Shown: positions 16,158-26,665 of the stretch, piece by piece
Numbering within the stretch: position 1 is the stretch's first letter
Layout of the letters: every line of letters starts with the position of its first letter
From: Mycobacterium sp. 1245805.9
Lineage (GTDB): Bacteria > Actinomycetota > Actinomycetes > Mycobacteriales > Mycobacteriaceae
NCBI RefSeq assembly: GCF_001672915.1
Contig: NZ_LZKR01000121.1
Location: forward strand, 1-49,807
Direction: 5' to 3'
DNA length: 49,807 nt
The notes under the pieces: generated by a model
Told to the model about the DNA's origin: nothing
The model's input: the letters and a program-made list of their open reading frames with translations, nothing else
The model's database searches: none
Made by a program: the position numbers and the translations under genes

Positions 16158-17872
16158 CGGTGCAGGCGATCGCCGCCGACGGATTGCTGCGGGTATTCGG
16201 CGATGCCGGCGTCTTCGAGGCCGCGGATGTCCATGTGGCGCAGCGCCTCACCGCGCTCGCCGGTGAGCCCGACGAGCGGGTGGCGCTGGCGATCGCGCTC
16301 GTCGTGCGCGCGCTGCGGGGCGGTTCGGTGTGCGTGGACCTGCGGGCGGTGGCGGCGCAGCTCGGCATGGCCGAGCTGCCGTGGCCCGCCGCCGACGATT
16401 GGCTGGCCGCGGTGCGGGCCAGCCCGTTGCTCGGATCGCCCCCCGCGCTGCGGCTGTTCGGTGACCTGCTCTACCTGGACCGGTACTGGCTCGAGGAGGA
16501 GCAGGTGTGCGCCGACCTGTTGGCGCTGTCGGTGTCCGGGACGGTGGGCGACGCGCCCGCGCTGGAGCGACTGTTCGCCAAGCCGAAGTACGACGAGCAA
16601 CGAACGGCCGCCGAAATGGCGCTGTCGCAGGCGGTTACGGTGCTGACCGGGGGACCCGGCACCGGCAAGACCACCACGGTGGCGCGGCTGCTGGCGCTGC
16701 TGGTCGGCCAGGCCGAAAGCGCCGGGGCTCCGCGGCCGCGGATCGCGCGGGCCGCGCCGACCGGCAAGGCCGCGGCGCGACTGGCCGAGGCGGTGGCCGT
16801 CGAGGTCGAGAATCTCGAGGATGCGGCGGACCGGGCGCGCCTCGCCGGCGTGCAAGCCACGACGCTGCACCGGCTGCTGGGTTCGCGGCCGGATACGTCG
16901 GTGCGGTTCAAGCACAATCGCGGCAACCGGCTGCCGCACGACGTGATCGTCGTCGACGAGACGTCGATGGTGTCGTTGACGATGATGGCCCGGTTGCTGG
17001 AGGCCGTGCGCCCGGACACGCGACTCATTTTGGTGGGCGATCCCGACCAGCTCGCCTCGGTCGAGGCCGGCGCCGTGCTCGCGGACCTGGTGGAGGGGCT
17101 GGCCGCCCGGCGCGACGTGCGGGTGGCCGCCCTGCGCACGCCGCACCGATTCGGTGAGTCGATCGGCGCGCTGGCCGAGGCGATCCGGACCGGCGACGAA
17201 GAGCGCGTAATGGGGTTGCTGCGTGCCGGCGGCGCGAATATCGAGTGGATCGACTCCGACCGCCCCGCCGACCGGCTGCGCGACGTGCTGGTCTCCCACG
17301 CGCTGCGGGTGCGGGAGGCCGCGGTGCTCGGCGCCGCGGGCGAGGCGTTGGCGACGCTCGACCAGCACCGGCTGCTGTGCGCGCACCGGCGCGGGCCGTA
17401 TGGGGTCTCGCACTGGAACCGGCAGGTGGAGCGCTGGCTCACCGAGGAGACGGGCCAGCCGGCGTTCGCGGCGTGGTACGCCGGCCGGCCATTGTTGGTG
17501 ACCGCCAACGACTATGGGCTCAAGGTCTACAACGGCGACACCGGCGTGGTGGTGGCCGGCCCCGACGGGCTGGTGGCCGTCATCGCCGGGGCCTCTGGGC
17601 CGCTGGACTTCGCCCCCAGCCGGCTGGCGGACATCGAGACCATGCACGCGATGACCATCCACAAGAGCCAGGGCAGCCAGGCCGCCGAGGTGACGGTCCT
17701 TATGCCGCCTGAGGATTCGCGGTTGCTGACCCGTGAGCTGTTCTATACCGCGGTGACCCGGGCCAAGGTGAAGGTCCGGGTGGTCGGTTCGGAGCCGTCG
17801 GTGCGCGCCGCGATCGGCCGGCGGGCGGTGCGGGCGAGCGGGCTACGCCAGCGGCTGCAGGCGGCCCGCTGA
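16154..17872 (+). CDS. recD: Exodeoxyribonuclease V subunit alpha (RecD)
   Basis: 5'-3' superfamily 1B helicase subunit of RecBCD, 572 residues. After an N-terminal interaction domain, Walker A is LTGGPGTGKTTTVARLL (Lys172), then AAPTGKAAARL, VVDETSMVSLTMMARLL, LVGDPDQLASVEAG, and the C-terminal TIHKSQGSQAAEV and LFYTAVTRAK helicase motifs. The start codon GTG at 16154 overlaps the recB stop by 4 nt. The recCBD order and orientation match M. tuberculosis Rv0631c-Rv0629c. Confidence 0.96.
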   Translation: MTVQAIAADGLLRVFGDAGVFEAADVHVAQRLTALAGEPDERVALAIALVVRALRGGSVCVDLRAVAAQLGMAELPWPAADDWLAAVRASPLLGSPPALRLFGDLLYLDRYWLEEEQVCADLLALSVSGTVGDAPALERLFAKPKYDEQRTAAEMALSQAVTVLTGGPGTGKTTTVARLLALLVGQAESAGAPRPRIARAAPTGKAAARLAEAVAVEVENLEDAADRARLAGVQATTLHRLLGSRPDTSVRFKHNRGNRLPHDVIVVDETSMVSLTMMARLLEAVRPDTRLILVGDPDQLASVEAGAVLADLVEGLAARRDVRVAALRTPHRFGESIGALAEAIRTGDEERVMGLLRAGGANIEWIDSDRPADRLRDVLVSHALRVREAAVLGAAGEALATLDQHRLLCAHRRGPYGVSHWNRQVERWLTEETGQPAFAAWYAGRPLLVTANDYGLKVYNGDTGVVVAGPDGLVAVIAGASGPLDFAPSRLADIETMHAMTIHKSQGSQAAEVTVLMPPEDSRLLTRELFYTAVTRAKVKVRVVGSEPSVRAAIGRRAVRASGLRQRLQAAR

Positions 17873-17936
17873 TGGCTCAGGCCACCTAAGGCCCACACTC
17901 GGCGGCCGAGCCCGGTGCGGAAGAATCGCGGTCACC

Positions 17937-18638
17937 ATGGATGACGATCCCCCACCTGCATCCCGACGCCGCCACATCGTGCGGCTCGCGGTGTTCGGCG
18001 CGTTCCTGGCTGCAATGTTCTACCTGGTGGCCATCGCACGAGTCATCGACATCGAGGCGATACGGCGCGCGGTCTCGGCGACGGGACCGGCGGCGCCGCT
18101 GGCCTATGTCGCGGTGTCGGCGGTCCTCGGCGCGCTGTTCGTGCCGGGCTCGATCCTGGCGGCGGGCAGCGGGATGCTGTTCGGTCCGCTGCTGGGGGTC
18201 TTCGTGACGCTGGGCGCGGCGGTCGGCACCGCGGTGGTCGCGAGTCGCGTCGGCCGCCGGGCCGGCCGGGACAGCGCGCGGGCCCTGCTCGGGCAGCGAC
18301 GCGCCGAGCGCATCGACGCGCTGATCGAACGGGGCGGGCTGTGGGCGGTCGTGGGCCAGCGCTTCGTCCCGGGCATCTCCGACGCCCTCGCGTCCTACGC
18401 GTTCGGGGCTTTCGGGGTTCCGTTGTGGCAGATGGCGGTGGGCTCGCTGATCGGTTCGGCGCCAAGGGCTTTCGCGTACACCGCGCTGGGCGCCTCCATC
18501 AGGCACCTGTCGTCACCGCTGGCGTACGCGGCGATCGCGGTGTGGTGCGTGAGCGCCATCGTCGGCGCGTTCGCGGCGCGGCACGGATTTCGGAAATGGC
18601 GCGGGCAGGCCCGGGGCGGCGTGGACGAACAGGCGTAA
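17937..18638 (+). CDS. TVP38/TMEM64 (DedA-like) membrane protein
   Basis: A 233-residue polytopic membrane protein of the SNARE-associated / VTT domain family. Helices occur near residues 15-37, 55-77, 80-105 and around 170-215. The family core is VLGALFVPGSILAAGSGMLFGPLLGV followed downstream by RFVPGISDALASYAFGAFGVPLWQM, where conserved Gly and Pro form a re-entrant loop. Relatives are linked to phospholipid scrambling or flipping. It matches Rv0625c by position after recD, 64 nt away. Confidence 0.85.
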   Translation: MDDDPPPASRRRHIVRLAVFGAFLAAMFYLVAIARVIDIEAIRRAVSATGPAAPLAYVAVSAVLGALFVPGSILAAGSGMLFGPLLGVFVTLGAAVGTAVVASRVGRRAGRDSARALLGQRRAERIDALIERGGLWAVVGQRFVPGISDALASYAFGAFGVPLWQMAVGSLIGSAPRAFAYTALGASIRHLSSPLAYAAIAVWCVSAIVGAFAARHGFRKWRGQARGGVDEQA

Positions 18639-18653
18639 GTCTCGTCACCGAAC

Positions 18654-18699
18654 GTGCAACTGTTGCGAAATTCGTCGCAGAAACTCGCAGCAGTTTCAC
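18654..18699. terminator. Inverted repeat between convergent genes
   Basis: GTGCAACTGTTGCGA and TCGCAGCAGTTTCAC form a 15-bp stem with two mismatches around a 16-nt loop, between the TVP38 gene and the oppositely oriented methyltransferase. It could end transcription from both sides, or be a member of a dispersed mycobacterial palindromic repeat. Confidence 0.55.
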
Positions 18700-18710
18700 G
18701 CTCGACGCTC

Positions 18711-18734
18711 GGCGCAAAGGCGCAAAGGCGCAAA
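18711..18734. repeat. Three 8-bp direct repeats (GGCGCAAA)
   Basis: GGCGCAAA occurs three times in a row and is followed by GGCGCC. The array is intergenic, between the TVP38 gene and the stop of the methyltransferase gene. It is short and may be simple slippage. Confidence 0.8.
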
Positions 18735-18766
18735 GGCGCCGGAGCGCCCATGCGCCGGGTCGCTGA

Positions 18767-19714
18767 CTACGCCCGCTGCGCGGCCACGAACAGGTTCCCC
18801 GGCACCTGGTCGGCGACCTCTTCGGGGACCTTGCGGCCGTAGGAGGCCATCAGCTCGTCGGCCGACTTGACCGTCACGGCCCAGCCGTGCCGGGCGAACC
18901 AGTCGCCGACCTCTTCGCGCTCCTCGAAGTAGAACAGTTCCTCGTTGTTGGGGATCTGGCGCTGCGGGTCGAGCTTGGTCACCAGGGCACGGATGCGCTC
19001 CATCCGCGCGCGACGGTTGGCGCGGAACTCGGGATCGAGGAACTTGGGGCCCAGCGCTTCCACGGCGACCCGGCTGCCGGCGGCGGCGAGCGCGTCGACG
19101 CGTTCGAAGAGCAGCTGCTGGGCCGCGGCAGGCAGGTAGGGCATCAGGCCCTCGGCCGACCAGGCGCTGGGCGCCGAGGCGTCAAAACCTGCCTGCCGCA
19201 ACGCCGTCGGCCAATCCTGACGCAAATCGATCGGGACGGCGACGCGGTTGCAGGCGGGCCGCGCCCCGTGCTCGTCCAACGTCGACGACTTGAACTCCAG
19301 CACCCGCGGCTGGTCGAGCTCGTACACGGTGACGCCGTCCGGCCACGGCAACCGCCACGCCCGCGAGTCCAGACCCGACGCCAGGATCACCGCCTGGCGG
19401 ATGCCCGCCTCGCCCGCGTCGACAAAGAACTGATCGAAAAACGCCGTGCGGCACGCCATGTAGCCGACCATCGCCTTCATCTGCAACTGCAGGCTCGGTT
19501 CGGCCTGGAGGACCTCGGCGGGCAGCTTGGAGGCCGAATACCAGTTCCACAGCCCGTCACCGGCGGCGTTCAGGAAGACCCGCGCGAACGGATCGCTGAT
19601 CAACGGGTTCTCGCTCTCGGTTTCCACCGCGCGCGCCGAGGCCACGCCCAACGCGGTCGCCCCCACGCTTTCGGTGATCTCCCAGCTGTCGTTGTCCGTC
19701 CTTGCCACGCTCAC
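18767..19714 (-). CDS. SAM-dependent methyltransferase, TIGR00027 type (copy 2)
   Basis: Member of the mycobacterium-expanded family of putative methyltransferases (TIGR00027/PF04072). It has 315 residues, the start [19 protein letters not shown], motif I-like [40 protein letters not shown] and the C-terminal NLFVAAQR. It is a tandem paralogue of the upstream gene and its GTG overlaps that gene's TGA by 3 nt. The substrates of this family are unknown. Relatives with known activity act on O- or C-terminal carboxyl groups, which cannot be transferred to this protein. Confidence 0.88.
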   Translation of the reverse strand: MSVARTDNDSWEITESVGATALGVASARAVETESENPLISDPFARVFLNAAGDGLWNWYSASKLPAEVLQAEPSLQLQMKAMVGYMACRTAFFDQFFVDAGEAGIRQAVILASGLDSRAWRLPWPDGVTVYELDQPRVLEFKSSTLDEHGARPACNRVAVPIDLRQDWPTALRQAGFDASAPSAWSAEGLMPYLPAAAQQLLFERVDALAAAGSRVAVEALGPKFLDPEFRANRRARMERIRALVTKLDPQRQIPNNEELFYFEEREEVGDWFARHGWAVTVKSADELMASYGRKVPEEVADQVPGNLFVAAQRA

Positions 19715-20661
19715 TCCCTCTCATTGCGTTCGGCGGCCACGAAAAGCGTCTTCGGGGCGGCGTCCTCGACGTCCTGCGGCGGCCGGCGGTCGTAGCGGGC
19801 CATCAGCTCCTCGGCCGGCGTGACCGTCACGTCCCAGCCGTGCCGGTTCAGCCAGTCGCCCACGTCCTCGCGCTCCTCGAAGTACCACAGGTCCTGGACG
19901 TCGGGGATGTCGCGGTCGGGCTCGAGCCTCGCCATCAGGTCGCGGACCCGCTGCATCCTCTCGCGTTGCTTCGCGTGCGCGGCCTCGTCGAGGAAGTCTG
20001 GGCCGTGCGCCTCCACGGCGATCCGGCTGCCGGCGGCGCCCAGGGCGTGGACACGCTCGAACAACAACTCCTCGGCGGCCGCCGGCAAGAACGGCAACAG
20101 CCCCTCGGCCGACCACGCGCTCGGCACCGACGGGTCAAACCCCGCCTGCCGCAACGCGGCCGGCCAGTCGTGGCGCAGGTCGATCGGGACGTGCACCAGG
20201 TTGCACGTGGGCTCGGCGCCGTGCCCGCGCAGCGTCGAGGACTTGAACTCCAGCACGCCGGGCTGGTCGAGCTCGTAGACCGTGACGCCGTCTGGCCAGG
20301 GCAACCGCCACGCCCGCGAATCCAGGCCCGCGGCCAGGATCACCACCTGCCGCACGCCCGCGCGGGTGGCGTCGAGGAAGAACCGATCGAAGAACGCGGT
20401 CCGGGCGGCCATGTAGTCGACCATTCGCTTCATCTGCGGCACCAGGTCCGGTTCGGCCTCGGCGATCTCGGCGGGCAGGTCGGGCGCGGCGAACCAGTTC
20501 CACATGCCATCGCCCGCGGCGTCCAGGAAGACCCGCGCGAACGGGTCGCTGATCAGCGGGTTTTCGCTCTCGGTTTCCGCCGCGCGGGCCGCCGCGACGC
20601 CCAGCGCCGTGGCGCCGACGCTCTCGGTGATCTCCCAGGTGTCGTTGTCGGTTCTGGCCAC
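19711..20661 (-). CDS. SAM-dependent methyltransferase, TIGR00027 type (copy 1)
   Basis: First of two adjacent family paralogues. I prefer the GTG at 20661, which gives [19 protein letters not shown], the usual family N-terminus, and lies about 8 nt after GGGGGA; a TTG at 20676 would add five residues. Motifs are as in copy 2: [40 protein letters not shown] and TLFVAAER. The sequences are colinear with copy 2 end to end, so this is a tandem duplication. A long AT-richer gap separates it from the divergent flippase-like gene. Confidence 0.88.
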   Translation of the reverse strand: MARTDNDTWEITESVGATALGVAAARAAETESENPLISDPFARVFLDAAGDGMWNWFAAPDLPAEIAEAEPDLVPQMKRMVDYMAARTAFFDRFFLDATRAGVRQVVILAAGLDSRAWRLPWPDGVTVYELDQPGVLEFKSSTLRGHGAEPTCNLVHVPIDLRHDWPAALRQAGFDPSVPSAWSAEGLLPFLPAAAEELLFERVHALGAAGSRIAVEAHGPDFLDEAAHAKQRERMQRVRDLMARLEPDRDIPDVQDLWYFEEREDVGDWLNRHGWDVTVTPAEELMARYDRRPPQDVEDAAPKTLFVAAERNERE

Positions 20662-20791
20662 CCTCGTGTCCCCCAATTCGAATAGCTCAACTACCTATAT
20701 ACCTTCGCCGACCCTACGCGCGTCGAATGTGAACAAGCTGTCCGTGAGGTTCATCCGCGCTGGCCCGCAGGTATCCGGTTAAGGTCTCGAC

Positions 20792-23179
20792 ATGCGGGTT
20801 GACGGGCGCGAAATCAGCGTTTCGGGCAACCTGCTGCAACCGATCACCCGGCGGACCAACGACATCCTTCGGCTCGCAGCGACCGTGGTGTTCTTCGCGA
20901 TCGTCATCGCCGGCTCACTGATCACCCGGCCGCAGTGGGTGGCGCTGGAGAAGTCCATCTCGGAGATCGTCGGGGTGCTGACGCCCACCCAGTCCGATCT
21001 CGTGTACCTGGTGTACGGCGTCGCGATCCTGGCTCTGCCGTTCGCGATCCTGATCGGTTTGGTCGCCGCGCGGCAATGGAAAATGCTCGGCGCCTACGGG
21101 GCCGCGGGTCTGCTTGCGGTGCTGCCGCTCTCGATCGGCGGCAACGGCATCTCGGCGCCGCGTTGGCATTTCGACCTCACGGATCGGCCGCAGACCGTGC
21201 TGGCACAGATCCTGGACGACCCGCGGTGGATCGCGATGCTCGCGGCCGTCCTGACCGTGTCGGGTCCGTGGCTGCCCGCGCGCTGGCGGCACTGGTGGTG
21301 GACGCTGCTGCTGGCGTTCGTGCCGATCCACCTGTTCATCAGCGCCATCGTCCCGGCGCGCTCGCTGCTCGGACTGGCGGTCGGGTGGTTCGTGGGCGCG
21401 CTGGTGGTGCTGGTCGTCGGGACCCCCGCCCTCGAGGTACCCCTGGAGGCCACCGTGCGCGCGCTGGCCAAACGCGGTTGCGTGGTCTCCGAGCTTCGGG
21501 TGGTCCGGCCCGCCGGGCCGGGGCCGCTCGTGCTGTCGGCGGGCTGCTGGGATTCCGATTCGGGCCCCGACGAGGCGTTGATCGAGCTTTACGGCCCGCA
21601 CCAGCGCAGCGGCGGCGCATTGCTTCAGCTGTGGCGCAAGCTTCGGCTGCGCGCCAGGGAGACCGCGCCCCTGGTCGCGTCGATGCGCCGCGTCGTCGAA
21701 CATCGCGCGCTGATGGCCATCGCGGTCGGTGACCTGGGCCTGGCGAACACGTCGACAATCGCCGTGGCCCCCCTCGACCGCGGCTGGATGTTATACTCCC
21801 ACAGGCCCATTCGGGGAACCCCGCTCGACCAGTGCGCCAAGACGACTCCGGTCGAACGCGCGTGGGAGTCGCTGCGCGCCCTCAATGACCACCAGATCTC
21901 CCACGGCGACCTGCGGGTCACCACGATCACCGTCGACGACGGCACGGTGCTCTTCGGCGGGTTCGGCAACGCCGAGTACGGGGCGACCGAGACCCAACTC
22001 CAGTCCGACATCGCACAACTGTTGGTGACGACGTCGGCGCTGTACGACGCGAAGTCGGCGGTGGGCGCGGCGATCGACACGTTCGGCAAGGACACCGTGC
22101 TCACCGCATCGCGCCGGCTCACGAAATCGGCTATGCCCAAACAGGTTCGGCGATCGATTGCCGATGCCGGTGCCGTCATCTCCGGCGCCCGCGCCGAGGT
22201 GAAGCGTCAAACCGGTGCGGATCAGATCAAGACCGAAACGATCACCCGGTTCACCCGCCGCCAGGTCATCCAGCTGGTGCTGCTGGTCGCGCTGGTGTAC
22301 GTCGCGTACCCGTTCATCAGCACCATGCCGACGTTCGTCGCCCAGGTCAGTAGGGCGAACTGGTGGTGGGCACTGCTGGGCTTGCTGATATCGGCGCTGA
22401 CGTACGTGGGCGCGGCGGCCGCGTTGTGGGCGAGCGCCGACGAATCGGTGGTCTTCTGGAAGCTGTCGATAGCCCAGGTGGCCAACACCTTTGCCGCGAC
22501 CACGACGCCGGCCGGGGTCGGCGGCCTGGCGCTCAGCACGCGCTATTTGCAGAAGGGCGGGGGGCTGTCCGCGGTGCGGGCCACCACCGCGGTGGCGCTG
22601 CAACAATCCGTGCAGGTGATCATGCACCTGGTGTTGCTGATCTTGTTCAGCACCGTCGCGGGCGCGTCGATGGACCTCTCGCACTACGTCCCGAGCGCCA
22701 CGGTCCTGTACCTGATCGCCGGTGTGGCGCTGGGCATCGTCGGCACGTTCCTGTTGGTGCCCCGGCTGCGCCGCTGGCTGGCGACGGACGTGCGTCCGAG
22801 GCTGAAGGAGGTGGCCGGCGACCTCGTCGAGGTTGCCCGGGAGCCGAAGCGGCTGGGCCTGATCGTGCTCGGTTGCGCCGGGACGACTCTCGGTGCGGCG
22901 CTGGCACTTTGGACCAGCGTCCAAGCGTTCGGCGGCGGCGCCTCGTTCGTCACCTGCACGGTGGTGACGATGGTCGGCGGGACGCTGGCCTCGGCCGCCC
23001 CGACGCCGGGCGGTGTCGGCGCCGTCGAGGCCGCCCTGATCGGTGGCTTGGCCGCGTTCGGCATACCCGCGGCCGTCGGCGTGCCGTCGGTCCTGCTCTA
23101 TCGCGTGCTGACCTGCTGGCTGCCCGTGTTCGCCGGCTGGCCGGTGATGCGGTGGCTGACCGAGAACGAGATGATCTGA
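20792..23179 (+). CDS. LPG-synthase/flippase-like membrane protein with kinase-like segment
   Basis: A 795-residue integral membrane protein. Residues about 25-225 contain several membrane helices. Residues about 230-430 form a soluble portion with a remnant kinase-like catalytic loop (SHGDLRVTTITVDDG near residue 370, then FGGFGNAE where kinases have DFG). Residues about 485-790 are the UPF0104/PF03706 multi-helix domain shared with MprF and AglD, including ATTTPAGVGGLALSTRYL and AAPTPGGVGAVEAALIGGL. The MprF synthetase (GNAT) domain is missing, so lysyl-lipid synthesis is unlikely; lipid or glycolipid flipping is more plausible. TAAGGT lies 6 nt before the ATG, fitting a leaderless transcript. 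Confidence 0.8.
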   Translation: MRVDGREISVSGNLLQPITRRTNDILRLAATVVFFAIVIAGSLITRPQWVALEKSISEIVGVLTPTQSDLVYLVYGVAILALPFAILIGLVAARQWKMLGAYGAAGLLAVLPLSIGGNGISAPRWHFDLTDRPQTVLAQILDDPRWIAMLAAVLTVSGPWLPARWRHWWWTLLLAFVPIHLFISAIVPARSLLGLAVGWFVGALVVLVVGTPALEVPLEATVRALAKRGCVVSELRVVRPAGPGPLVLSAGCWDSDSGPDEALIELYGPHQRSGGALLQLWRKLRLRARETAPLVASMRRVVEHRALMAIAVGDLGLANTSTIAVAPLDRGWMLYSHRPIRGTPLDQCAKTTPVERAWESLRALNDHQISHGDLRVTTITVDDGTVLFGGFGNAEYGATETQLQSDIAQLLVTTSALYDAKSAVGAAIDTFGKDTVLTASRRLTKSAMPKQVRRSIADAGAVISGARAEVKRQTGADQIKTETITRFTRRQVIQLVLLVALVYVAYPFISTMPTFVAQVSRANWWWALLGLLISALTYVGAAAALWASADESVVFWKLSIAQVANTFAATTTPAGVGGLALSTRYLQKGGGLSAVRATTAVALQQSVQVIMHLVLLILFSTVAGASMDLSHYVPSATVLYLIAGVALGIVGTFLLVPRLRRWLATDVRPRLKEVAGDLVEVAREPKRLGLIVLGCAGTTLGAALALWTSVQAFGGGASFVTCTVVTMVGGTLASAAPTPGGVGAVEAALIGGLAAFGIPAAVGVPSVLLYRVLTCWLPVFAGWPVMRWLTENEMI

Positions 23180-23186
23180 CCCGCGG

Positions 23187-25817
23187 TCACGGCGCGTCGG
23201 GGCCGCTGCGAACGAGCACGGAAACGACTGACCCCCTGATGGTTTCGCCGGCCGCGGCGCTGAGGAACACCGCGTAGTACCCCTCGGGCACCGACTGCGC
23301 CACCGCGATCTGAACGTCCGCGGTGGCCGATCCGTCGGCGCCGAACCGCCCGGACGACGGCGCCACCGTGACCCCGGCGTCCGAGGACGTGCCGGTGACG
23401 CGGTAGGCGTCGACGCCGTCGACCATCCGTTGCAGGTCGACCTTGACCTTGCCGGTATGCCCGGGCGCGATCGCGACGGAGGGGTGCGAGACGTTGACGG
23501 TCACCGCCGAGCTTCCTGCGCCGAACGACGGCGGCGCGGAGGATTCGCCGGTGCCCCACGACTTGTTCGGGTAGGCCGCCAGCGAAAACTTGAGATCTCC
23601 GCCGTCGCGCACCACCCGGTCCGGGATCCAGGTGCGGTCGGTGGCCTCCCCGTCGACGGACAGCCCGTCGATGTATTTCAGGCGGTGCGGTCCGGACGCG
23701 CCCGGGGCGGAGATCCGGATGGATCCGCCTTGGGGAAGGGTGATTACGGCGCGGTCGAACAGCGGCGTGGCGACGGTGAGGATCGGCGTCCCCGGGGTGC
23801 TCGGGTACAGGCCGAGCGCCGCCCAGACGTACCAGCTGGACAGCGCGCCGAGGTCGTCGTTGCCGGGTGCGCCGTCGGGCGTCGGGCCGAACAGTCCGCG
23901 GACCCGGTCGACCGTGAGCTGAGTCTTCCAGGGCTGGCCGACGTAGTTGTACAGCCAGGGCACCCCGAAGCCCGGTTCGTTGCCGGCCCACAGATACGGC
24001 TCCTTGGGACCCACGTTCAGCTCTTCGGTGAGCCGGTCGAGCCGGCCGGCGACGGTGGTTCGGCCGCCGAGAGCGGTCACCAGGCCGGCGACGTTGTGCG
24101 GCACCCACCAGACGTATTGCTCGGCGTTGCCCTCGTCGAACCCCTCCTGGCCGAAACCCGAACCGGACTCGACGAATCCCGGGCCGGGGGGAAAGAATCC
24201 CATCGCGTTGCGGGGCGAGACGTACCGGGTGCTGGGGTTGAACAGGTTCTGCCAGTACTGCGCCCGGTACTGGAATTCGGCGGCCGTCGCCGCGTCGCCG
24301 AGCGATTCGGCGAAGCGGGAGATGGCGAAGTCATCGACGGACCATTCGAGCGTGATCGAAGCGCCCGCGCCGAATCCCGCCGTGTCCGGTAGGTAACCCA
24401 ACCGCAGATAGGTGGCGATGCCCGGTCGCTCCACGTAGCCGTCCAACCCGGTGCCGCCCTCGGTCGCCGCTCTCACCATGTAGCGCAATGCCGCGTGGGC
24501 GTCAAAGTCCTTGGCGCCGAAGGCGTACAGGTTCGCGATGAGCGGCACCACGCTGTCTCCGGTCATCTCGCCGGTTGCCGAATTCGCCAGCGCCCAACGG
24601 GGAAACGAACCGCTCTGCTCGGCGTCGTTGACCAGCGACTGGGCCATGTCGCTGGCCTGCTTTGGGAAGAGCAGACCCTGCAGGGCGGCCAGGCCCCGGT
24701 AGGTGTCCCAGTCGGAGAAGTTGGCGTACTGGGTGCGCCCCTTTTCCACGGTGTGGATGGCGCCGTCGAAGCCGATGTAACGCCCGTCGGCGTCGTTGAA
24801 GGTGTTGGGGTGCAGCAGCGAGTGGTACAGCGAGGTGTAGAAGGTGTCCAGGTTGCCAATGTTGCGCCCGGCCACCGCGATACACGACAGCGTGGCCCGC
24901 CATTCGGATACCGCGGCCGCGCGCACCTGATCGAAGCCGGCCTCGCCCTCGGCCGCGAGGTTCGCGCGCGCGCCGTCGAGGCCGACGTAGGAGATCGCGG
25001 TCCGCACCTCGATCGTCGCGCCGGGCGGGAACTCGACGTAGCCCCCGCTGTAGGGCGACGCCGCGCTGCGCGCGCCGGCGACCACCGAATAGCCGTCCCA
25101 GGCACCGTAGGACACGAACGGTCGGCTGAACTTCATCGCGAAGTACACCGTGTAGGTGTTCCTCTTGCCGCAGAACCCGCCGCTGGTCGCCCACCCGGTG
25201 ATCGTGGTGTTGTCCTCACCGATCTGGATGGTGGCCCGCGAATTGCCCGCCAGCGACGCGCCGGAACGCACGTGGAACAGGGCGGGCCAAACGTTGCGCG
25301 GGTACCGGAAGCGGCCGACACCGGTGCGGGTGGTGGCGGTGAGTTCGGCGGTCACTCCGGTGCCGGGGAACCGAACCGTGTAATACCCGGGCTGGCCCTG
25401 CTCGGTGTCGTCGTGGGCGATCCGTTCCCAGGCGTTCCACGGCTGGGCGCCGATCGGGGTTGTGGTCGGAAGCATCGAGATGTCGCCGAACGCGGCGCAG
25501 CCCACCGAGGCGTGGGTCATGCTGAACCCGCTGGAGCGCGAGTTGTCGTAGTTGTAGCCGGCGTAGTTGCCGACAGTGTCCGGCGAATACTGCACCATTC
25601 CGAACGGCGCGGAGGCGCCCGGAAAGTTGTTGATCTCCCCCACCGTCTCGCCGCCCGTCCCGGTGCCGATGAGCGTGTCGACATGCTCGACAGGATCGGT
25701 CACCAACGGGGGTTCGCCGTCGTAGGCGATCGGCGGGGCCGCCGCGACGAAGGTCAGGAGCACGGCGCCCGCCGCGACCAACGCGATGAGGGCCCGATAG
25801 CGGGCGCGTGACCGCAT
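23187..25817 (-). CDS. Secreted GH92 alpha-1,2-mannosidase-like glycosidase
   Basis: An 876-residue exported glycoside hydrolase of family 92. A basic start and hydrophobic helix (residues 8-27) form the signal sequence. Family motifs appear in order: [20 protein letters not shown] near 55-73, [10 protein letters not shown] (367-376), [11 protein letters not shown] (486-496), [16 protein letters not shown] (559-574) and [18 protein letters not shown] (651-668). A beta-rich C-terminal extension of about 140 residues (NEW3-like) follows. GH92 enzymes are Ca2+-dependent exo-mannosidases, so a role in trimming mannose caps of lipoarabinomannan or mannoproteins is a reasonable inference. It matches Rv0584 in size. 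It converges on the flippase-like gene with 7 nt between stops. Confidence 0.9.
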   Translation of the reverse strand: MRSRARYRALIALVAAGAVLLTFVAAAPPIAYDGEPPLVTDPVEHVDTLIGTGTGGETVGEINNFPGASAPFGMVQYSPDTVGNYAGYNYDNSRSSGFSMTHASVGCAAFGDISMLPTTTPIGAQPWNAWERIAHDDTEQGQPGYYTVRFPGTGVTAELTATTRTGVGRFRYPRNVWPALFHVRSGASLAGNSRATIQIGEDNTTITGWATSGGFCGKRNTYTVYFAMKFSRPFVSYGAWDGYSVVAGARSAASPYSGGYVEFPPGATIEVRTAISYVGLDGARANLAAEGEAGFDQVRAAAVSEWRATLSCIAVAGRNIGNLDTFYTSLYHSLLHPNTFNDADGRYIGFDGAIHTVEKGRTQYANFSDWDTYRGLAALQGLLFPKQASDMAQSLVNDAEQSGSFPRWALANSATGEMTGDSVVPLIANLYAFGAKDFDAHAALRYMVRAATEGGTGLDGYVERPGIATYLRLGYLPDTAGFGAGASITLEWSVDDFAISRFAESLGDAATAAEFQYRAQYWQNLFNPSTRYVSPRNAMGFFPPGPGFVESGSGFGQEGFDEGNAEQYVWWVPHNVAGLVTALGGRTTVAGRLDRLTEELNVGPKEPYLWAGNEPGFGVPWLYNYVGQPWKTQLTVDRVRGLFGPTPDGAPGNDDLGALSSWYVWAALGLYPSTPGTPILTVATPLFDRAVITLPQGGSIRISAPGASGPHRLKYIDGLSVDGEATDRTWIPDRVVRDGGDLKFSLAAYPNKSWGTGESSAPPSFGAGSSAVTVNVSHPSVAIAPGHTGKVKVDLQRMVDGVDAYRVTGTSSDAGVTVAPSSGRFGADGSATADVQIAVAQSVPEGYYAVFLSAAAGETIRGSVVSVLVRSGPDAP

Positions 25818-25973
25818 AGCTGTTCTCTTACTGCATAACCGCCTCGTCGCGGGTTATTTCGGCGATGCCGCGCGTCCGCGGAAATTCACTAGCAACGTTT
25901 TGCACCTTCGTCGGCTAGTCTCATTCCGCGTGGCTGGCGCTGGTACCGGCCCAAGCTTGGGGAGATTTGATTG

Positions 25974-26648
25974 ATGAAACACTTGACCGCAGCAACCGTT
26001 ACCGTCGCGCTGAGTCTGGCGCTCGTGGCGTGCGGCTCTAGCAACAAGTCATCGCCGTCGACGTCGACATCCACCTCGACGTCAACATCGACCTCAACGA
26101 CCACCGCGAAAACTTCCTCGACGCCAAGCGCGCAGGGCGGCCCGACGATCGCGGACTACATTCGCGACGCCCACATCACCGAAACCCCGGTGCACCACGG
26201 CGATCCCGGACCCAACGTCGACCTGCCGGTGCCCGCGGGCTGGCAGATCAACCAGAACGCCGGCACATCCTATGGGGGCATCGTCCAGACGCAGCCGTCC
26301 AATCCGTCCGACCCGCCGACCATCTCGGCGCTCTACTCCAAACTGACCGGTGACGTCGACCCCGCGAAGATCATCGAGTACGCCCCCAACGAGCTGCTCG
26401 GCCTCCCCGGCTATCAGGGCACCGGCAACGGCCGGGCCACCACGCTCGGGGGTTTTCAGGCCTGGCAGCTCAAGGGCTCCTACCAGAAGGACGGTAAGAC
26501 GCGTGCCGTCGCCCAGAAGACGGTGGTCATTCCCAGCCAGGGCGCGGTGTTCGTGCTGCAGCTCAACGCCGACGCGCTGCAGGCCGATGAGGCGCCGTTG
26601 ATGGACGCCGCCAACATCATCGACGACCAGACGACCATCACCCCCTGA
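25974..26648 (+). CDS. lpqN: LpqN-family lipoprotein
   Basis: A 224-residue lipoprotein. GGGGAG lies 9 nt upstream of the ATG at 25974. The signal peptide ends in the lipobox LVAC (Cys21). A low-complexity Ser/Thr linker (about residues 22-50, mostly S-T-S-T repeats) tethers the LpqN/LpqT domain, with ADYIRDAHITETPV, VPAGWQI, APNELLGLPGY and GGFQAWQLKGSY. LpqN is known to bind envelope and secreted partners in M. tuberculosis, including mycolate-transfer components, and affects host interactions. The neighbour order GH92-lpqN is as in Rv0584-Rv0583c. Confidence 0.9.
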   Translation: MKHLTAATVTVALSLALVACGSSNKSSPSTSTSTSTSTSTSTTTAKTSSTPSAQGGPTIADYIRDAHITETPVHHGDPGPNVDLPVPAGWQINQNAGTSYGGIVQTQPSNPSDPPTISALYSKLTGDVDPAKIIEYAPNELLGLPGYQGTGNGRATTLGGFQAWQLKGSYQKDGKTRAVAQKTVVIPSQGAVFVLQLNADALQADEAPLMDAANIIDDQTTITP

Positions 26649-26665
26649 TCGTCGGCTGCCTTTTG

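Noticed and set aside
25835..25857. ATAACC...GGTTAT inverted repeat between the GH92 and lpqN genes as an operator
   Set aside because: Arms are only 6 bp and it has no match elsewhere in the window; chance cannot be excluded.
26041..26130. Repetitive TCGACG/ACATCG stretch as a separate repeat element
   Set aside because: It encodes the Ser/Thr linker of the LpqN lipoprotein and is explained by low-complexity coding sequence.
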